Positions 35,730-44,784 of a stretch of 64,000 bases of DNA are shown here, piece by piece. The stretch is from positions 1,922,001-1,986,000 of the forward strand of contig OZ243959.1 in NCBI GenBank assembly GCA_965214525.1, read 5' to 3'. This DNA is from Qipengyuania_B sp965214525. Lineage in GTDB: Bacteria > Pseudomonadota > Alphaproteobacteria > Sphingomonadales > Sphingomonadaceae. The notes under the pieces are model-generated. The model was not told the origin of the DNA. It made no database searches and worked only from the letters and a program-made list of their open reading frames with translations. The position numbers were made by a program, and so were the translations under genes. The first letter of the stretch is position 1, and the number at the start of each line of letters is the position of its first letter.

Positions 35730-36821
35730 ATGCGATTGCACTTTGTCCCGCTATGCTTAAAGGGCAACGGGAAACGGGCGCAAGAGGGTGGTCGATTGGA
35801 CAGCAGGTATCTGGCGGAAGATGCGATCGTATCGGCGGTTGACGTCCGCCGCACTCTGTTCCGCAACCTGCCCGCATCGATGATGATGCTGGACACGAAG
35901 TTGCGATATATTGACGCCAGCGAGCTGTATCTAAAGGCCGTCGGTTGCTCCTTCGACGATATTCGCGGCCGTTACGTGTTCGACGCCTTTCCCGAAACAA
36001 GCGAACGCCTGACCCTTTTCAAGGACGCGTTCGAGCGGGCGCTTGCTGGCGAACCGAATACGATCGTGCGGCATTGCTATGCAATCCCGGACCGTGCAGC
36101 GGGTGATGGCGCGATGAGAGAGGTCTGGTGGACGTGTTACCACGCACCGGCGTACGATCCTTGCGGGGAAATATACGGCATGGTCCAACGGGCCGAAGAC
36201 GTGACCGCCCAGGTCAAAGCTGACAAGATGAAGGATTTGCTGGCCCGCGAACTCAACCACCGGGTCAAGAACCTGTTCGCCGTGGTTCAGGCGCTGGTGA
36301 TGATGAGCGCGAAAGGTGAAACCGACGTCAACGAGCTGGCGCGAAAGGTACGGTCGCGGATCGCTGCGCTGTCGGCTGCGCATGTCGTGACGACGCAGAA
36401 CGGGGAACTGGGGTCGGTACCGCTTCGCGAGATCGTGTTGGGCGTGCTGGCCCCCTATGATGCGCAACGCATTGCCGTTCGCGAAGGGGCGGATGCGATC
36501 GACGTGCCCCGCCGTGCCGTCACCCCCATCGGGCTCGTTCTTCACGAACTGGCGACCAACGCCGTCAAATACGGTGCCCTGTCGCAAGACTCAGGTGCGA
36601 TCGAGATCGCCTGGCGGCTCCTGCGCGATGGCGATCAGCACCCGAAGGCAGCGGTTGAGTGGAAAGAATCCTTCGTTCCGCAACCGGGTTGGGACAAGGA
36701 CATGCAACCTGGTTTCGGTTCGCGACTGATGCTTGATTCGGCCAAGCAGATGGGTGGAACACTGGAACAGACACCGACGCCCAGCGGTTTGCACACTTCC
36801 TTCACCTTTAAGCTCGATTGA
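35730..36821 (+). CDS. PAS/HWE-family sensor histidine kinase
   Basis: A 363-residue soluble kinase. A PAS domain (about residues 45-150; LPASMMMLDTKLRYIDASEL) is followed by an HWE kinase domain. Its phospho-His is in ARELNHRVKNLFAVVQALVM, the N box in LHELATNAVKYGALSQ and the W-x-E element in AVEWKESFVPQP. HWE kinases often answer light, redox or general stress. No membrane segment is seen. The start may instead be TTG near 35796, preceded by AGAGGGTGG. It overlaps the response regulator gene by 4 bp, so the two are a pair. Confidence 0.9.
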   Translation: MRLHFVPLCLKGNGKRAQEGGRLDSRYLAEDAIVSAVDVRRTLFRNLPASMMMLDTKLRYIDASELYLKAVGCSFDDIRGRYVFDAFPETSERLTLFKDAFERALAGEPNTIVRHCYAIPDRAAGDGAMREVWWTCYHAPAYDPCGEIYGMVQRAEDVTAQVKADKMKDLLARELNHRVKNLFAVVQALVMMSAKGETDVNELARKVRSRIAALSAAHVVTTQNGELGSVPLREIVLGVLAPYDAQRIAVREGADAIDVPRRAVTPIGLVLHELATNAVKYGALSQDSGAIEIAWRLLRDGDQHPKAAVEWKESFVPQPGWDKDMQPGFGSRLMLDSAKQMGGTLEQTPTPSGLHTSFTFKLD

Positions 36822-37285
36822 TCGGGCGAGAGGATCGGTTCTTGGCTACGCAATTCTCATCGTATTCCCGTTTTCACGCTGGTTCTCCGCGCCAGGGCGC
36901 GGTTACACGACGCGGCAGAACCACAGAAGCGCTAGCGGGGGCCATCGTGTTGCTGGTCGAGGACGAAGCGCTGATCGCGATGGAACTGGAAAGCGCGCTC
37001 GAAAGCGCGGGTGCGACGATTTGCGGCCCGTTCGGGCACTTGTCCGATGCCTTGTCGGCGGCCCGCGATCACACCTTCGATATTGCCGTGCTCGATGTCG
37101 ATCTGGGCGGGTCGGACGTGTTCGAAGTCGCCAACATCCTGCTCGAACTCGACATCCCCTTCGTGTTTCACACAGGCCACGGCCAACGCCAGCAATTGCA
37201 GATCGGCTATCCGAACGCGCCGGTATGTACCAAGCCGTTTGGCAGCGATCGGCTCATCAGCCTGCTGGCCGACATGCTGCCCTGA
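36818..37285 (+). CDS. Single-domain response regulator
   Basis: A receiver domain of about 120 residues with a 40-residue N-terminal lead and no output domain. The acidic pair is in VLLVEDEALIAMELE, the phospho-Asp in IAVLDVDLGGSD, and the Lys in VCTKPFGSDRLISLL. It probably receives phosphate from the HWE kinase. The frame opens at TTG 36818, overlapping the kinase stop; GTG 36947, just before the domain, is an alternative. Its target is not visible. Confidence 0.87.
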   Translation: MIGREDRFLATQFSSYSRFHAGSPRQGAVTRRGRTTEALAGAIVLLVEDEALIAMELESALESAGATICGPFGHLSDALSAARDHTFDIAVLDVDLGGSDVFEVANILLELDIPFVFHTGHGQRQQLQIGYPNAPVCTKPFGSDRLISLLADMLP

Positions 37286-37327
37286 CCTAGCGCGCGGGCT
37301 CCTCGGTTCATGCGCAGGCCCGCACGA

Positions 37328-38584
37328 TCATGTTACCGCAACGCGCTTGTTGAACTCCGTCCGGCGCCATTCGCCACCCGTCAGCACCTGGCGCAAATGG
37401 TCGGCCGCCTGTGCCATGTCTTCGAAACGCAAGTAAGCGGGCGCGAACCCCAACCGCAGGATGTCGGGATCGCGGAAGTCGCCGATCACGCCGCGGGCAA
37501 TCAGCGCCTGACTGATGGCGTAGGCCTGTGGGTGCCGGAAGGACAACTGGCTGCCGCGGCGATCGGGCCCGGCCGGGCTGACCAGATCGAGATCGAGGCC
37601 AAGGCTGGCCAGGCAAGCCCGAAGAAACTCCGACAGGGCCTTCGATTTGTCGTACAGACGGTCAACACCGATTTCAGCGACAAGCTCGACACCGACCTCC
37701 AGCGCCGCCATCGAGAGAATCGGAGGCGTGCCGCAAAGCATGCGCTCGATCCCCGGTGCAGGTTCGTAGTCGTCACTGAAGGCGAATGGCCGGGCATGGC
37801 CGAACCAGCCGCTCAAAGGCTGTGCCACATCCGCGAAATGCCGTTCCGCGACAAATGCAAAAGCCGGCGCACCGGGGCCGCCATTCAGGTATTTGTACCC
37901 GCAGCCGGTGGCGAAGTCCGCCTCGCATCGGTTCAGATGCACGGGCATCGCGCCGCCCGAATGCGACAGATCCCACAATACCAGCGCGCCCGCATCGTGC
38001 GCCGCCCGGGTCAGGCCCGCCATGTCGAACACTTCGCCGGTCTTGTAGTGCGTATGGGTCAGCAGGAGCAGCGCCACCTCGTCGTTCAGGGACCCCGCAA
38101 TGTCGGCACGCGGGGCCAATCGCCGCTGGGCCAATCCCTGTCGCTCCAATCCCTCGATCATGTAGAGATCGGTCGGGAAGTTGCCCGGTTCGGACAGCAC
38201 GATCTGGCGGCCGGGCCGCATCTGCAACGCTGCCGCAATCAGCTTGAACAGGTTGACCGAGACACTGTCGGCCACGATTACCTCATGGGGTTGCGCCCCG
38301 ATCAAAGGCGCGATCTTCGCCCCGATCCGTTGCGGCATGCCGATCCAGTCGGCCTCGTTCCACGAACGGATAAGGCCATCGCCCCACTCGCCCTGCATCA
38401 CCTCTCGGATACGTTGCGGTGTCGCCTTGGGCATTGCGCCTAGCGAATTGCCATCGAGATAGATAACCCCTTCGGGCAGCGTGAACCGATCGCGAAACCC
38501 GGCCAACGGGTCGGCGGCATCCAGCGCACGCGCTTCATCCAGCATCGGGCAAGTCCCGCAAGACGGCTCGACAAAGCCCCGCAT
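37328..38584 (-). CDS. kynU: Kynureninase
   Basis: PLP enzyme splitting kynurenine to anthranilate and alanine (418 residues). The PLP-Lys is in FATGCGYKYLNGGPGAPAF; LYLDGNSLG-type and VADSVSVNLFKLIAAAL segments match the family. Third gene of kynA-kynB-kynU, overlapping kynB by 50 bp from the ATG at 38584 or by 11 bp from ATG 38545, which is the more usual N-terminus. The product anthranilate may enter tryptophan synthesis or be degraded; no later step is in the window. Confidence 0.94.
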   Translation of the reverse strand: MRGFVEPSCGTCPMLDEARALDAADPLAGFRDRFTLPEGVIYLDGNSLGAMPKATPQRIREVMQGEWGDGLIRSWNEADWIGMPQRIGAKIAPLIGAQPHEVIVADSVSVNLFKLIAAALQMRPGRQIVLSEPGNFPTDLYMIEGLERQGLAQRRLAPRADIAGSLNDEVALLLLTHTHYKTGEVFDMAGLTRAAHDAGALVLWDLSHSGGAMPVHLNRCEADFATGCGYKYLNGGPGAPAFAFVAERHFADVAQPLSGWFGHARPFAFSDDYEPAPGIERMLCGTPPILSMAALEVGVELVAEIGVDRLYDKSKALSEFLRACLASLGLDLDLVSPAGPDRRGSQLSFRHPQAYAISQALIARGVIGDFRDPDILRLGFAPAYLRFEDMAQAADHLRQVLTGGEWRRTEFNKRVAVT

Positions 38585-39233
38585 CCCCGCCAGCGATCTT
38601 GAGCGGGAGCGCGATCAGTTCGTAACGTCCCGCAGGCACGTCATCCAGCACCAACCCTTCAAGAATGCACAAATCCCCTGCCAGGACAGCTTGGTGCGCC
38701 ACCATGTCCTTGCTCTCCTGCGGATCGAGCGATGGCGCGTCAGTGCCGATCAGTCTGACCCCCTGACCCGCCAGCCAGCGCACCGCGTCGGCGGACACGC
38801 TGGTCCAGCCGTTGCGCCATTCCTCGTGCGGGAAACTGTCCCATGTGCGGAACAACACACGATCCACGCTAGCGACGTCAGGCAGATCGCCGACATCGAT
38901 CTCGTCGCCGGTAACGTCCCGCGCATCCACCACCAGACATTCGCCGACATAGGGATCAAGCGCAAGGCTGGCGGCATCCGCACCCTGTGCCGCGTAGTGC
39001 AGCGGCGCATCGGCATGGGTGCCGGAATGGGTGCTCATGCTCATTCGCCCCACATTCACGGGCGAACCGTCCTCCATGCGCCATGTCCGGGTGAGAGCGA
39101 ACTGCGTATCCCCCGGCCAGACCGGCAGACCGGGGCGCAGGGTCTGGGAGATGTCGCGGATGCGGCGGGGTGCGGATCGCCGACTGCTCACGCTGGTTTT
39201 CTCATGCTGGTCTGCTCGCGCTCGTTTGCTCAC
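38535..39233 (-). CDS. kynB: Kynurenine formamidase
   Basis: Metal-dependent hydrolase of the cyclase family converting N-formylkynurenine to kynurenine (232 residues). The metal motif HxGTHxDxPxH is in STHSGTHADAPLHYAAQG. Its GTG start overlaps the kynA stop (GTGA). The first 25 residues are a polar extension encoded by a degenerate repeat tract (39187-39232) and may not be translated; the family normally begins near IRDISQTLRPGLPVWPGD. Confidence 0.93.
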   Translation of the reverse strand: MSKRARADQHEKTSVSSRRSAPRRIRDISQTLRPGLPVWPGDTQFALTRTWRMEDGSPVNVGRMSMSTHSGTHADAPLHYAAQGADAASLALDPYVGECLVVDARDVTGDEIDVGDLPDVASVDRVLFRTWDSFPHEEWRNGWTSVSADAVRWLAGQGVRLIGTDAPSLDPQESKDMVAHQAVLAGDLCILEGLVLDDVPAGRYELIALPLKIAGGDAGLCRAVLRDLPDAG

Positions 39234-40069
39234 AAGGCGGTCCTCACGCTAAGCAATTCGGGGAAGAATGCCTGTTCCAGCACCTTGCCCAGATAGGGCA
39301 CGCCGGGCGTCCCGCCGGTGCCGCGTTTGAAACCGATGATGCGTTCCACCGTCTTCAGGTGTGCAAACCGCCAACGCTGGAAATGATATTCCAGATCGAC
39401 GAGTTTCTCGGCCAGTTCGTACAAGTCCCAATGCGCTTCCGGTGCACGGTAGATTTGAGCCCATGCGTTCTCGACCGCATCGCTGTGTTGCCAATCCGCA
39501 TTCGTGTCCCGTTCGACGATCTTTGTGGGAATGGCGAAGCCCCGCCGTGCCAGCAGATGCACCGTTTCATCGTAGAGGCTGGGCCGTTGCAGCTCCTTGC
39601 GAAGCTGCGCTGCAACCTCCGGCACGGCCTCGTGCATCGTCGCCATATCCGGATTGCGGCCGCCCAGCATGAATTCGAACAGGCGGTATTGCGCGGATTG
39701 GAACCCGCTCGACCCGCCCAGATGCGGGCGTACGGTAGAATAATCGTGCGGTGTCATGGTGCTGAGCACGTCCCAGCTCTGGATCAGTTGCCCCTGTGCC
39801 CGCGCCACCCTGGCCAGCATCTTGAACGCCGGGCGCAAGTCGTCAGCTACGATCGCCGTGCGCGCCTGCTCCAGTTCGTGCAAGCAAAGTTTCAGCCACA
39901 ATTCGCTCGCTTGATGCACGATGATGAACAGCATTTCGTCATGCGCGCCCGAGACCGGATGCTGCGAGGACAGGAGGCGGTCCAAATCGAGGTAAGAGGC
40001 GTAGGTGACATCGCGCACGGGGGGCGGTTTACTCGCAAAACGCGTTTGCGTCACCCGTGCGAACGACAT
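39230..40069 (-). CDS. kynA: Tryptophan 2,3-dioxygenase
   Basis: Haem dioxygenase opening the indole ring of tryptophan to N-formylkynurenine (279 residues). The distal-site segment is EMLFIIVHQASELWLKL; SGFQSAQYRLFEFMLGGRN and the C-terminal haem-ligand region KTVERIIGFKRGTGGTPGV are family hallmarks. First gene of the kyn operon. It lies close to, but on the same strand as, the DUF4112 gene upstream (16 bp), so transcription might run on from there. Confidence 0.95.
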   Translation of the reverse strand: MSFARVTQTRFASKPPPVRDVTYASYLDLDRLLSSQHPVSGAHDEMLFIIVHQASELWLKLCLHELEQARTAIVADDLRPAFKMLARVARAQGQLIQSWDVLSTMTPHDYSTVRPHLGGSSGFQSAQYRLFEFMLGGRNPDMATMHEAVPEVAAQLRKELQRPSLYDETVHLLARRGFAIPTKIVERDTNADWQHSDAVENAWAQIYRAPEAHWDLYELAEKLVDLEYHFQRWRFAHLKTVERIIGFKRGTGGTPGVPYLGKVLEQAFFPELLSVRTAL

Positions 40070-40085
40070 TTCCGCCGCAGCAGAC

Positions 40086-40529
40086 CTATCCTTCGATAAC
40101 CCGCGTTTCGGGATGATGCTTGTCGAGATGCTTGCGGATGATCCGTAGGTTCCGGGTATTGGACTTGAAGACCAGATCGAACGCGTCGCCTACCAGGGGA
40201 ACGGCACCGATAGCGGTGTCGAAGGCGATATTGCCCCCCATGCGCCAAAGTTTCCACTTCGGCACACCCAGGTTGCGCGCTTCCCAAACGATGTACGCGC
40301 CCAGCCCCGCCGTGATCAGATCGCCGACCACCGGCACCAGCCCGACCACTGAATCCAGCCCGAACGGAATGCGCGTGCCGGGAATGGTGAAGCTGCGTTC
40401 GAGCAGGGTTTCCAACGCTTCGATCCGGCGGCGGATGGAAGCAGGGTCGGTCCCGGTGGGCAGGCCGGGCATCAATGGTCGGGTCGTGCCAACCGGCGCT
40501 GTGTCGGACGGATCGGGCGGTGATGGCAT
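40086..40529 (-). CDS. DUF4112 protein
   Basis: A 147-residue member of DUF4112, a small membrane-associated family of unknown role. The core reads LDSVVGLVPVVGDLITAGLG and TAIGAVPLVGDAFDLVFKSN, with WEARNLGVPKWKLWRM between; two hydrophobic hairpins are likely. ATG 40529 lies 5 bp after the stop of the solute-binding protein gene, so the two are probably translated from one mRNA. A longer frame runs into that gene but has no family sequence. Confidence 0.85.
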   Translation of the reverse strand: MPSPPDPSDTAPVGTTRPLMPGLPTGTDPASIRRRIEALETLLERSFTIPGTRIPFGLDSVVGLVPVVGDLITAGLGAYIVWEARNLGVPKWKLWRMGGNIAFDTAIGAVPLVGDAFDLVFKSNTRNLRIIRKHLDKHHPETRVIEG

Positions 40530-40534
40530 CCAGT

Positions 40535-42025
40535 CTAGGTGGGCGCGCGCGAAAGCGGGAACAAGGGGTGCACGGCAAGCTGGTTCTCGACGAACCCAGT
40601 ATTTCCGGCACGCACCAACGACCAGCGGATGGGTGCACCAAGCGGGATGAACCGGTTGAGCTTGGTCAAGGTATTCTCCGCCTGCATCAGTAATCGCCGG
40701 CGCTCCTCGGCATCCGCCGTTCGCGCCGCCTCGGCCAACAGGCGATCGGCTTCGGGCGAGCATAGCCCCGGCTCGACGCGGCAGTTCATCTGGTTCAGGA
40801 ACCACAGCGGATGCGCATAGCGCGCCACGCGGTCGCGCAGCACCAGGTCGGCCCGATCTTCGCCTTGGACGCGTTCGATCGTCAGACCGACCTGCTGCAG
40901 ATCGTCTTGCATGGCTTCAAACAGCCAGTCTGCGCCCGCGCCTGCCGGTAGCGCGATGCGCACGCGGCGCCCCTCTGTCTCCCACCCGGTATATTGGACG
41001 ACGCGGCGGCGTGCTTCCGCCCGGCGCGCTGCTATGTCCATCTCCGGCCAGCGCGCTGCAAAGGCCGTTTCGAAAGTGGGCAAGTCGGCGGGAACGAGGC
41101 GGTTGCCGGGCGCCCAGCCATCGAGGTTGAAGCGGGCCAACAGTTCGGAACGGTCGATCGCCATCGCGACGGCCTCGCGGTTCTGCGGATCGGCCAGGAA
41201 CCCGGTGGTGCCCGTGACATCGAAGCCCAACAGCCCGATGGGCGATTCCACCCGCACGGTGCCGCGGGCCAACGGCCCGGTATCAACCGCTGGGAGGTCG
41301 ATCAACGAACCGCCCAGGACCACATCTGCCGTGCCTTGCGTGAACGCCTCGATCGCGGCGGTGGCCGAACTGGCGCTTACGCGGACCGCGCGGTGCAACC
41401 CGCCTGTTGCCGCCTCTGCCGATCGCGGCGTCAGTTCGACCCCGATGTCATCCATATTCTGGGTCATCGTGCCGATTGCGGTATCGCCGGTGCCCAGGCT
41501 CAGTTCGGGCTGGGCCAGCAATTGCAACATTTGCGGCATCGGCGATGTCAGCCGGATCTCGATAACGCTGCCCGTCAGCGCGCGAATGTCGCGGATGAGG
41601 GAAAGGTCCAGCCCCAACGAGGTTTTCTGCAAGCGACCGCGCAATTGCTCCAATTCGCGGCGCACGGCCGCCGCATCGTCAAGGGCGCTGGCATCGCCTG
41701 TCGATTTGCGCAGCCGGAAGATGTAGCTCGAGCCGTCGTCCGTCACGATCCAGCTTTCCGCGAGCCCCGGAACGATCTGCCCATCAACATCGAACTGAAC
41801 GAGGCCCATGGCCGTGGCGGCGCGGATACCTTGCGCAGGGGACGACAGGCGCACGCCCGAATCCTCGAGATCGGCGGCGGAGCCGATGAAAACGACATTC
41901 ACGGTATCGTCGCTCTGCGTGTCGGTGCAGGCGCCAAGCGCAAGCAGCAAGGCAGGCAGGATGCAACGCCATGCGAATAGCCGGGGTATCGCGAGGCGAG
42001 CCGTTACCGCCTGCGTGCTAGACAT
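40535..42025 (-). CDS. Peptide-type ABC solute-binding lipoprotein
   Basis: A 496-residue family 5 extracellular solute-binding protein (DppA/OppA type). The signal peptide ends in the lipobox LALGACTDT, so it is a lipoprotein. GLVQFDVDGQIVPGLAESW and the C-terminal VARYAHPLWFLNQMNC fit the fold. No permease or ATPase genes are adjacent, which is odd for a transporter component; it may share a distant permease or have become a standalone receptor. Confidence 0.85.
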   Translation of the reverse strand: MSSTQAVTARLAIPRLFAWRCILPALLLALGACTDTQSDDTVNVVFIGSAADLEDSGVRLSSPAQGIRAATAMGLVQFDVDGQIVPGLAESWIVTDDGSSYIFRLRKSTGDASALDDAAAVRRELEQLRGRLQKTSLGLDLSLIRDIRALTGSVIEIRLTSPMPQMLQLLAQPELSLGTGDTAIGTMTQNMDDIGVELTPRSAEAATGGLHRAVRVSASSATAAIEAFTQGTADVVLGGSLIDLPAVDTGPLARGTVRVESPIGLLGFDVTGTTGFLADPQNREAVAMAIDRSELLARFNLDGWAPGNRLVPADLPTFETAFAARWPEMDIAARRAEARRRVVQYTGWETEGRRVRIALPAGAGADWLFEAMQDDLQQVGLTIERVQGEDRADLVLRDRVARYAHPLWFLNQMNCRVEPGLCSPEADRLLAEAARTADAEERRRLLMQAENTLTKLNRFIPLGAPIRWSLVRAGNTGFVENQLAVHPLFPLSRAPT

Positions 42026-42037
42026 ACGCGATAATCG

Positions 42038-42412
42038 TCAAACCTTGCGAAAGTTGCGGATGTTCACAGGCGCCGGGGTCAACCCGCGCACGAAATGGGG
42101 CGCTTCATAATGGCTTCCGGGCTCCTGCGCCGTGGCGCTGCGTGCCAGGACCGGATCGACTTCTGTATCGAATGCGATGCCAAAGCGGTTTCCCTCGCAC
42201 CAGGCCACGCTTCCCCAGACCTGGCCAGCAGCCCGCAGATCGACCATCACCCGGCTCCCCCGTTCGACCGTGACACTGCCTTCCGCCATCAATCCGGTGG
42301 CCGAGATATTGCGCACGCGCACGCGCATGGACTGCGAACTGTTCTCCACCATGACGTCTGCCAGCAGCAACAGACTGTCACGTGTGGCTCCCCTGGTTTC
42401 GAGATCGGACAT
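42038..42412 (-). CDS. PilZ-domain protein
   Basis: A 124-residue single PilZ domain, a c-di-GMP receptor fold. Both binding elements can be seen: an RxxxR near the start (TRGATRDS) and the N-x-S-x-x-G motif (VRVRNISATGLMAEG). ATG 42412 has GGAGG eight bases upstream, which fixes the start. Single PilZ proteins often tune motility or polysaccharide secretion through a partner. It lies 12 bp upstream of the solute-binding lipoprotein gene on the same strand. Confidence 0.88.
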   Translation of the reverse strand: MSDLETRGATRDSLLLLADVMVENSSQSMRVRVRNISATGLMAEGSVTVERGSRVMVDLRAAGQVWGSVAWCEGNRFGIAFDTEVDPVLARSATAQEPGSHYEAPHFVRGLTPAPVNIRNFRKV

Positions 42413-42559
42413 GGGTCGTCCTCCAACCTTTCGTTCATTCCAATGGCAAGAGCGTCTAGCCGGTTGACCGGTAATTCGCAAACCTGGAAACGCTGTATAA
42501 GGTAAACGATAAGAAAATCTTATCGCGGAGGCGTGGTTCGAAAGAGCGAAACCGCCGGT

Positions 42560-43018
42560 TCAATCGTCGCGCGATATTTTCTCCTGCCGCTCGTGCGCTT
42601 CCTGCGCTTCGACCGTCATCGTCGCCACCGGCCTGGCGATCAGCCGCAACAGGCCCACCGGATCGCCGGTCACTTCGCAATAGCCATATTCGCCTTCGTC
42701 CAGCCGGCGCAGGGCTGAATCGATCTTGTGGATCAGCTTGCGCTGCCGGTCGCGGGTACGCAGTTCGATGCCCCAATCGGCTTCGCTGGTCGCGCGATCG
42801 TTCAAGTCCGCCTCGCGGATGGGTCCTTCCTGCAAGGAAAGGCGCGTTTGATTCGACGCGCTTTGAAACGACCGCTTCCATTCCAGCAGCAGGACGCGGA
42901 AATAATCCTGCTGGTGCGCGTTCATGTATTCTTCGCTCTCGGAAGGGGTGTAATTGGCCGGCAACCTGGCCCTAGCCTGATCGAGAACGTCCTTTTCCTG
43001 TGTCGACCCGCTCGTCAT
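42560..43018 (-). CDS. dksA: RNA polymerase-binding protein DksA
   Basis: A 152-residue DksA protein that binds the RNA polymerase secondary channel and, with ppGpp, shifts transcription during starvation. The coiled-coil is followed by the conserved segment DEGEYGYCEVTGDPVGLLRL and TVEAQEAHERQEKISRDD. Only one Cys remains of the four zinc ligands of the E. coli protein, as in several alphaproteobacterial DksA. The coiled-coil tip residues (RATSEADWGIELRTRDRQRK) are kept. Confidence 0.92.
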   Translation of the reverse strand: MTSGSTQEKDVLDQARARLPANYTPSESEEYMNAHQQDYFRVLLLEWKRSFQSASNQTRLSLQEGPIREADLNDRATSEADWGIELRTRDRQRKLIHKIDSALRRLDEGEYGYCEVTGDPVGLLRLIARPVATMTVEAQEAHERQEKISRDD

Positions 43019-43250
43019 GCATTCTCTCGCCCGATCTTATCCTTTTGTGACGATCCAGCCACAGGTTCACGATGCGTTCGTGCGGCAGTCCGTTCGGCGG
43101 GCCTATACGAAGCGTCCTTGCCCGACACAAGGCACAATGCCGCCCATCTGTGGCGCTCCTGCGTTAACCATTCCTTGAGTATACGGCGGCAGGTTCCCTT
43201 CATCGGCGGATACGGCCAGCAGGCAGAACGCCTTGATGGGGGATGTGAAA

Positions 43251-43577
43251 ATGTTGAGAACGATGGACAGCCCAACCGGCCGCATCCAGCAAACCGTTGC
43301 CGGGCAAGAGATGGTCGCCCGCTGCCTGAACCAGGGGCACACCCGGCTTGGCGACAGGCTCTACGATCTGGGCCTGGCATTCTCGACTGGCAGCCACGGT
43401 CTGACATGCGATCTCGTGCAGGCGCACCGTTGGTTCAACATCGCCGCCATGCAGGGGCACGCAGAAGCGGTGCATTGCCGCGCCGACGTGGCCGAAGAGA
43501 TGACCGCGCGCGAGATCGCCGAAGCCCAGCGATTGGCCCGCGAATGGCTTGCCGCCAACCGCCGCAAAGCCGCCTGA
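43251..43577 (+). CDS. Small Sel1-repeat protein
   Basis: A protein of 108 residues with Sel1-like helical repeats: LYDLGLAFSTGSHGLTCDLV then QAHRWFNIAAMQGHAEAVHC. Sel1 repeats are protein-binding scaffolds. ATG 43251 has GGGGGA seven bases upstream; ATG 43236 is an alternative. About 70 bp upstream lies TTAA-CCATTCC-TTGA (43164-43178), one base from the CtrA consensus, so control by CtrA is possible. No partner is evident. Confidence 0.75.
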   Translation: MLRTMDSPTGRIQQTVAGQEMVARCLNQGHTRLGDRLYDLGLAFSTGSHGLTCDLVQAHRWFNIAAMQGHAEAVHCRADVAEEMTAREIAEAQRLAREWLAANRRKAA

Positions 43578-43581
43578 CGCA

Positions 43582-44748
43582 TCATCCCTCCTTCTTGAAC
43601 GGCGTGCGTTCGGCCAGGTAGTTGCGGTCCATGGCGATGCCGCGCCGCTCGCGTTTTAGGTAATCGGCGATAGCAGCGCGAAAGCCGGCATCGGCGATCC
43701 AATGTGCAGACGTCGTCTCGACCGGTTCGTACCCTCTCGCCAGTTTGTGACCGCCCTGCGCCCCGGCCTCCACCCGCTGCAAGCCCAATTCTAACGCCGC
43801 ATCGATCGCCTGGTAATAGCATAGCTCGAAATGCAGGAACGGCTTGTCGTAGGTACAGCCCCAATAGCGGCCGTACAGCGCATCGTCGCCAATGAAGTTC
43901 AACGCGCCGGCGATGGGTTCGTCGTTGCGAAACGCCAGGATCATCAGCATCCGGCTACCCATGCGCTCTGCGAACAGGTCGAATGCTGCACGGGTCAGAT
44001 AGGGAGTGCCCCATTTTCTCGCACCGGTATCCTGGTAGAAAGCCCAGAACGCGTCCCAATGATAGGGGGCGATCTGCGCGCCGCGCAGGCGCCGGATGGT
44101 GACGCCCGCCTGCGCCTCTGCCCGCTCCTTGCGCAGGTTCTTGCGCTTGCGCGAGGCGAGCGTTTCAAGGAAATCCTCGAACCCGCGATATCCGTGATTG
44201 GTCCAGTGGAACTGGATGTCCTTGCGCAGCAGCCAGCCCTGCCGTTCGAAAAGCGGCGTCTGGTCCGGCTCGATGAACGTCGCATGGGCGGAGGAAAACC
44301 CGTTCTGCAAACAAAGTTGCTCCGCCGCCTGCAAAAGCGGGCCCGTCAGCGCGGGATCATGGGCGAGAATGCGCGGCCCGGTCGCCGGGGTGAACGGCGC
44401 CGCGATCTGCAGCTTGGGGTAGTAGCGCCCACCCGCCCGCTCGAACGCATCCGACCAGGCGTGATCGAATACGTATTCGCCCTGGCTATGGCCTTTGGCG
44501 TAAGCCGGCAGCGCGGCCCGCGGGATGCCGTCCGCATCCTCGATGACGATCGGCGCCGGCTGCCAGCCAGTGCCCGGCCCCACGCTTCGCGAATCTTCGA
44601 GCGAGGATAGGAAGGCGTGCGATATGAACGGGTTGACCGCGCTTGCAGTGCCCGTGGCCAGCCCATCCCAAATCGCGGCATCGATCGCACCCACACGATC
44701 GTAGACCTTGGCCGTATATTCAGTGCCGCTCATGGTTCGGCGTTCCAT
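43582..44748 (-). CDS. GNAT-fold acyltransferase, COG3146/DUF482
   Basis: A 388-residue member of the COG3146 (DUF482) family, related to FemAB-type peptidyl transferases. Signatures include ISHAFLSSLEDSRSVGPGTG, HATFIEPDQTPLFERQGWLL and RKRKNLRKERAEAQ, with VEAGAQGGHKLARGYEPVET near the end. The substrate is unknown; a role in envelope or aminoacyl transfer is guessed from the fold. ATG 44748 is preferred, with AGAGG five bases upstream. Convergent with the Sel1 gene, 4 bp apart. Confidence 0.85.
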   Translation of the reverse strand: MERRTMSGTEYTAKVYDRVGAIDAAIWDGLATGTASAVNPFISHAFLSSLEDSRSVGPGTGWQPAPIVIEDADGIPRAALPAYAKGHSQGEYVFDHAWSDAFERAGGRYYPKLQIAAPFTPATGPRILAHDPALTGPLLQAAEQLCLQNGFSSAHATFIEPDQTPLFERQGWLLRKDIQFHWTNHGYRGFEDFLETLASRKRKNLRKERAEAQAGVTIRRLRGAQIAPYHWDAFWAFYQDTGARKWGTPYLTRAAFDLFAERMGSRMLMILAFRNDEPIAGALNFIGDDALYGRYWGCTYDKPFLHFELCYYQAIDAALELGLQRVEAGAQGGHKLARGYEPVETTSAHWIADAGFRAAIADYLKRERRGIAMDRNYLAERTPFKKEG

Positions 44749-44784
44749 CCGCACCTCTGCCCAATGGCGAACCCGGCCACATCA

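Noticed and set aside
43164..43178. CtrA box before the Sel1 gene
   Set aside because: TTAA-N7-TTGA differs by one base; one near match in 64 kb is expected by chance, so it is mentioned only as a possibility.
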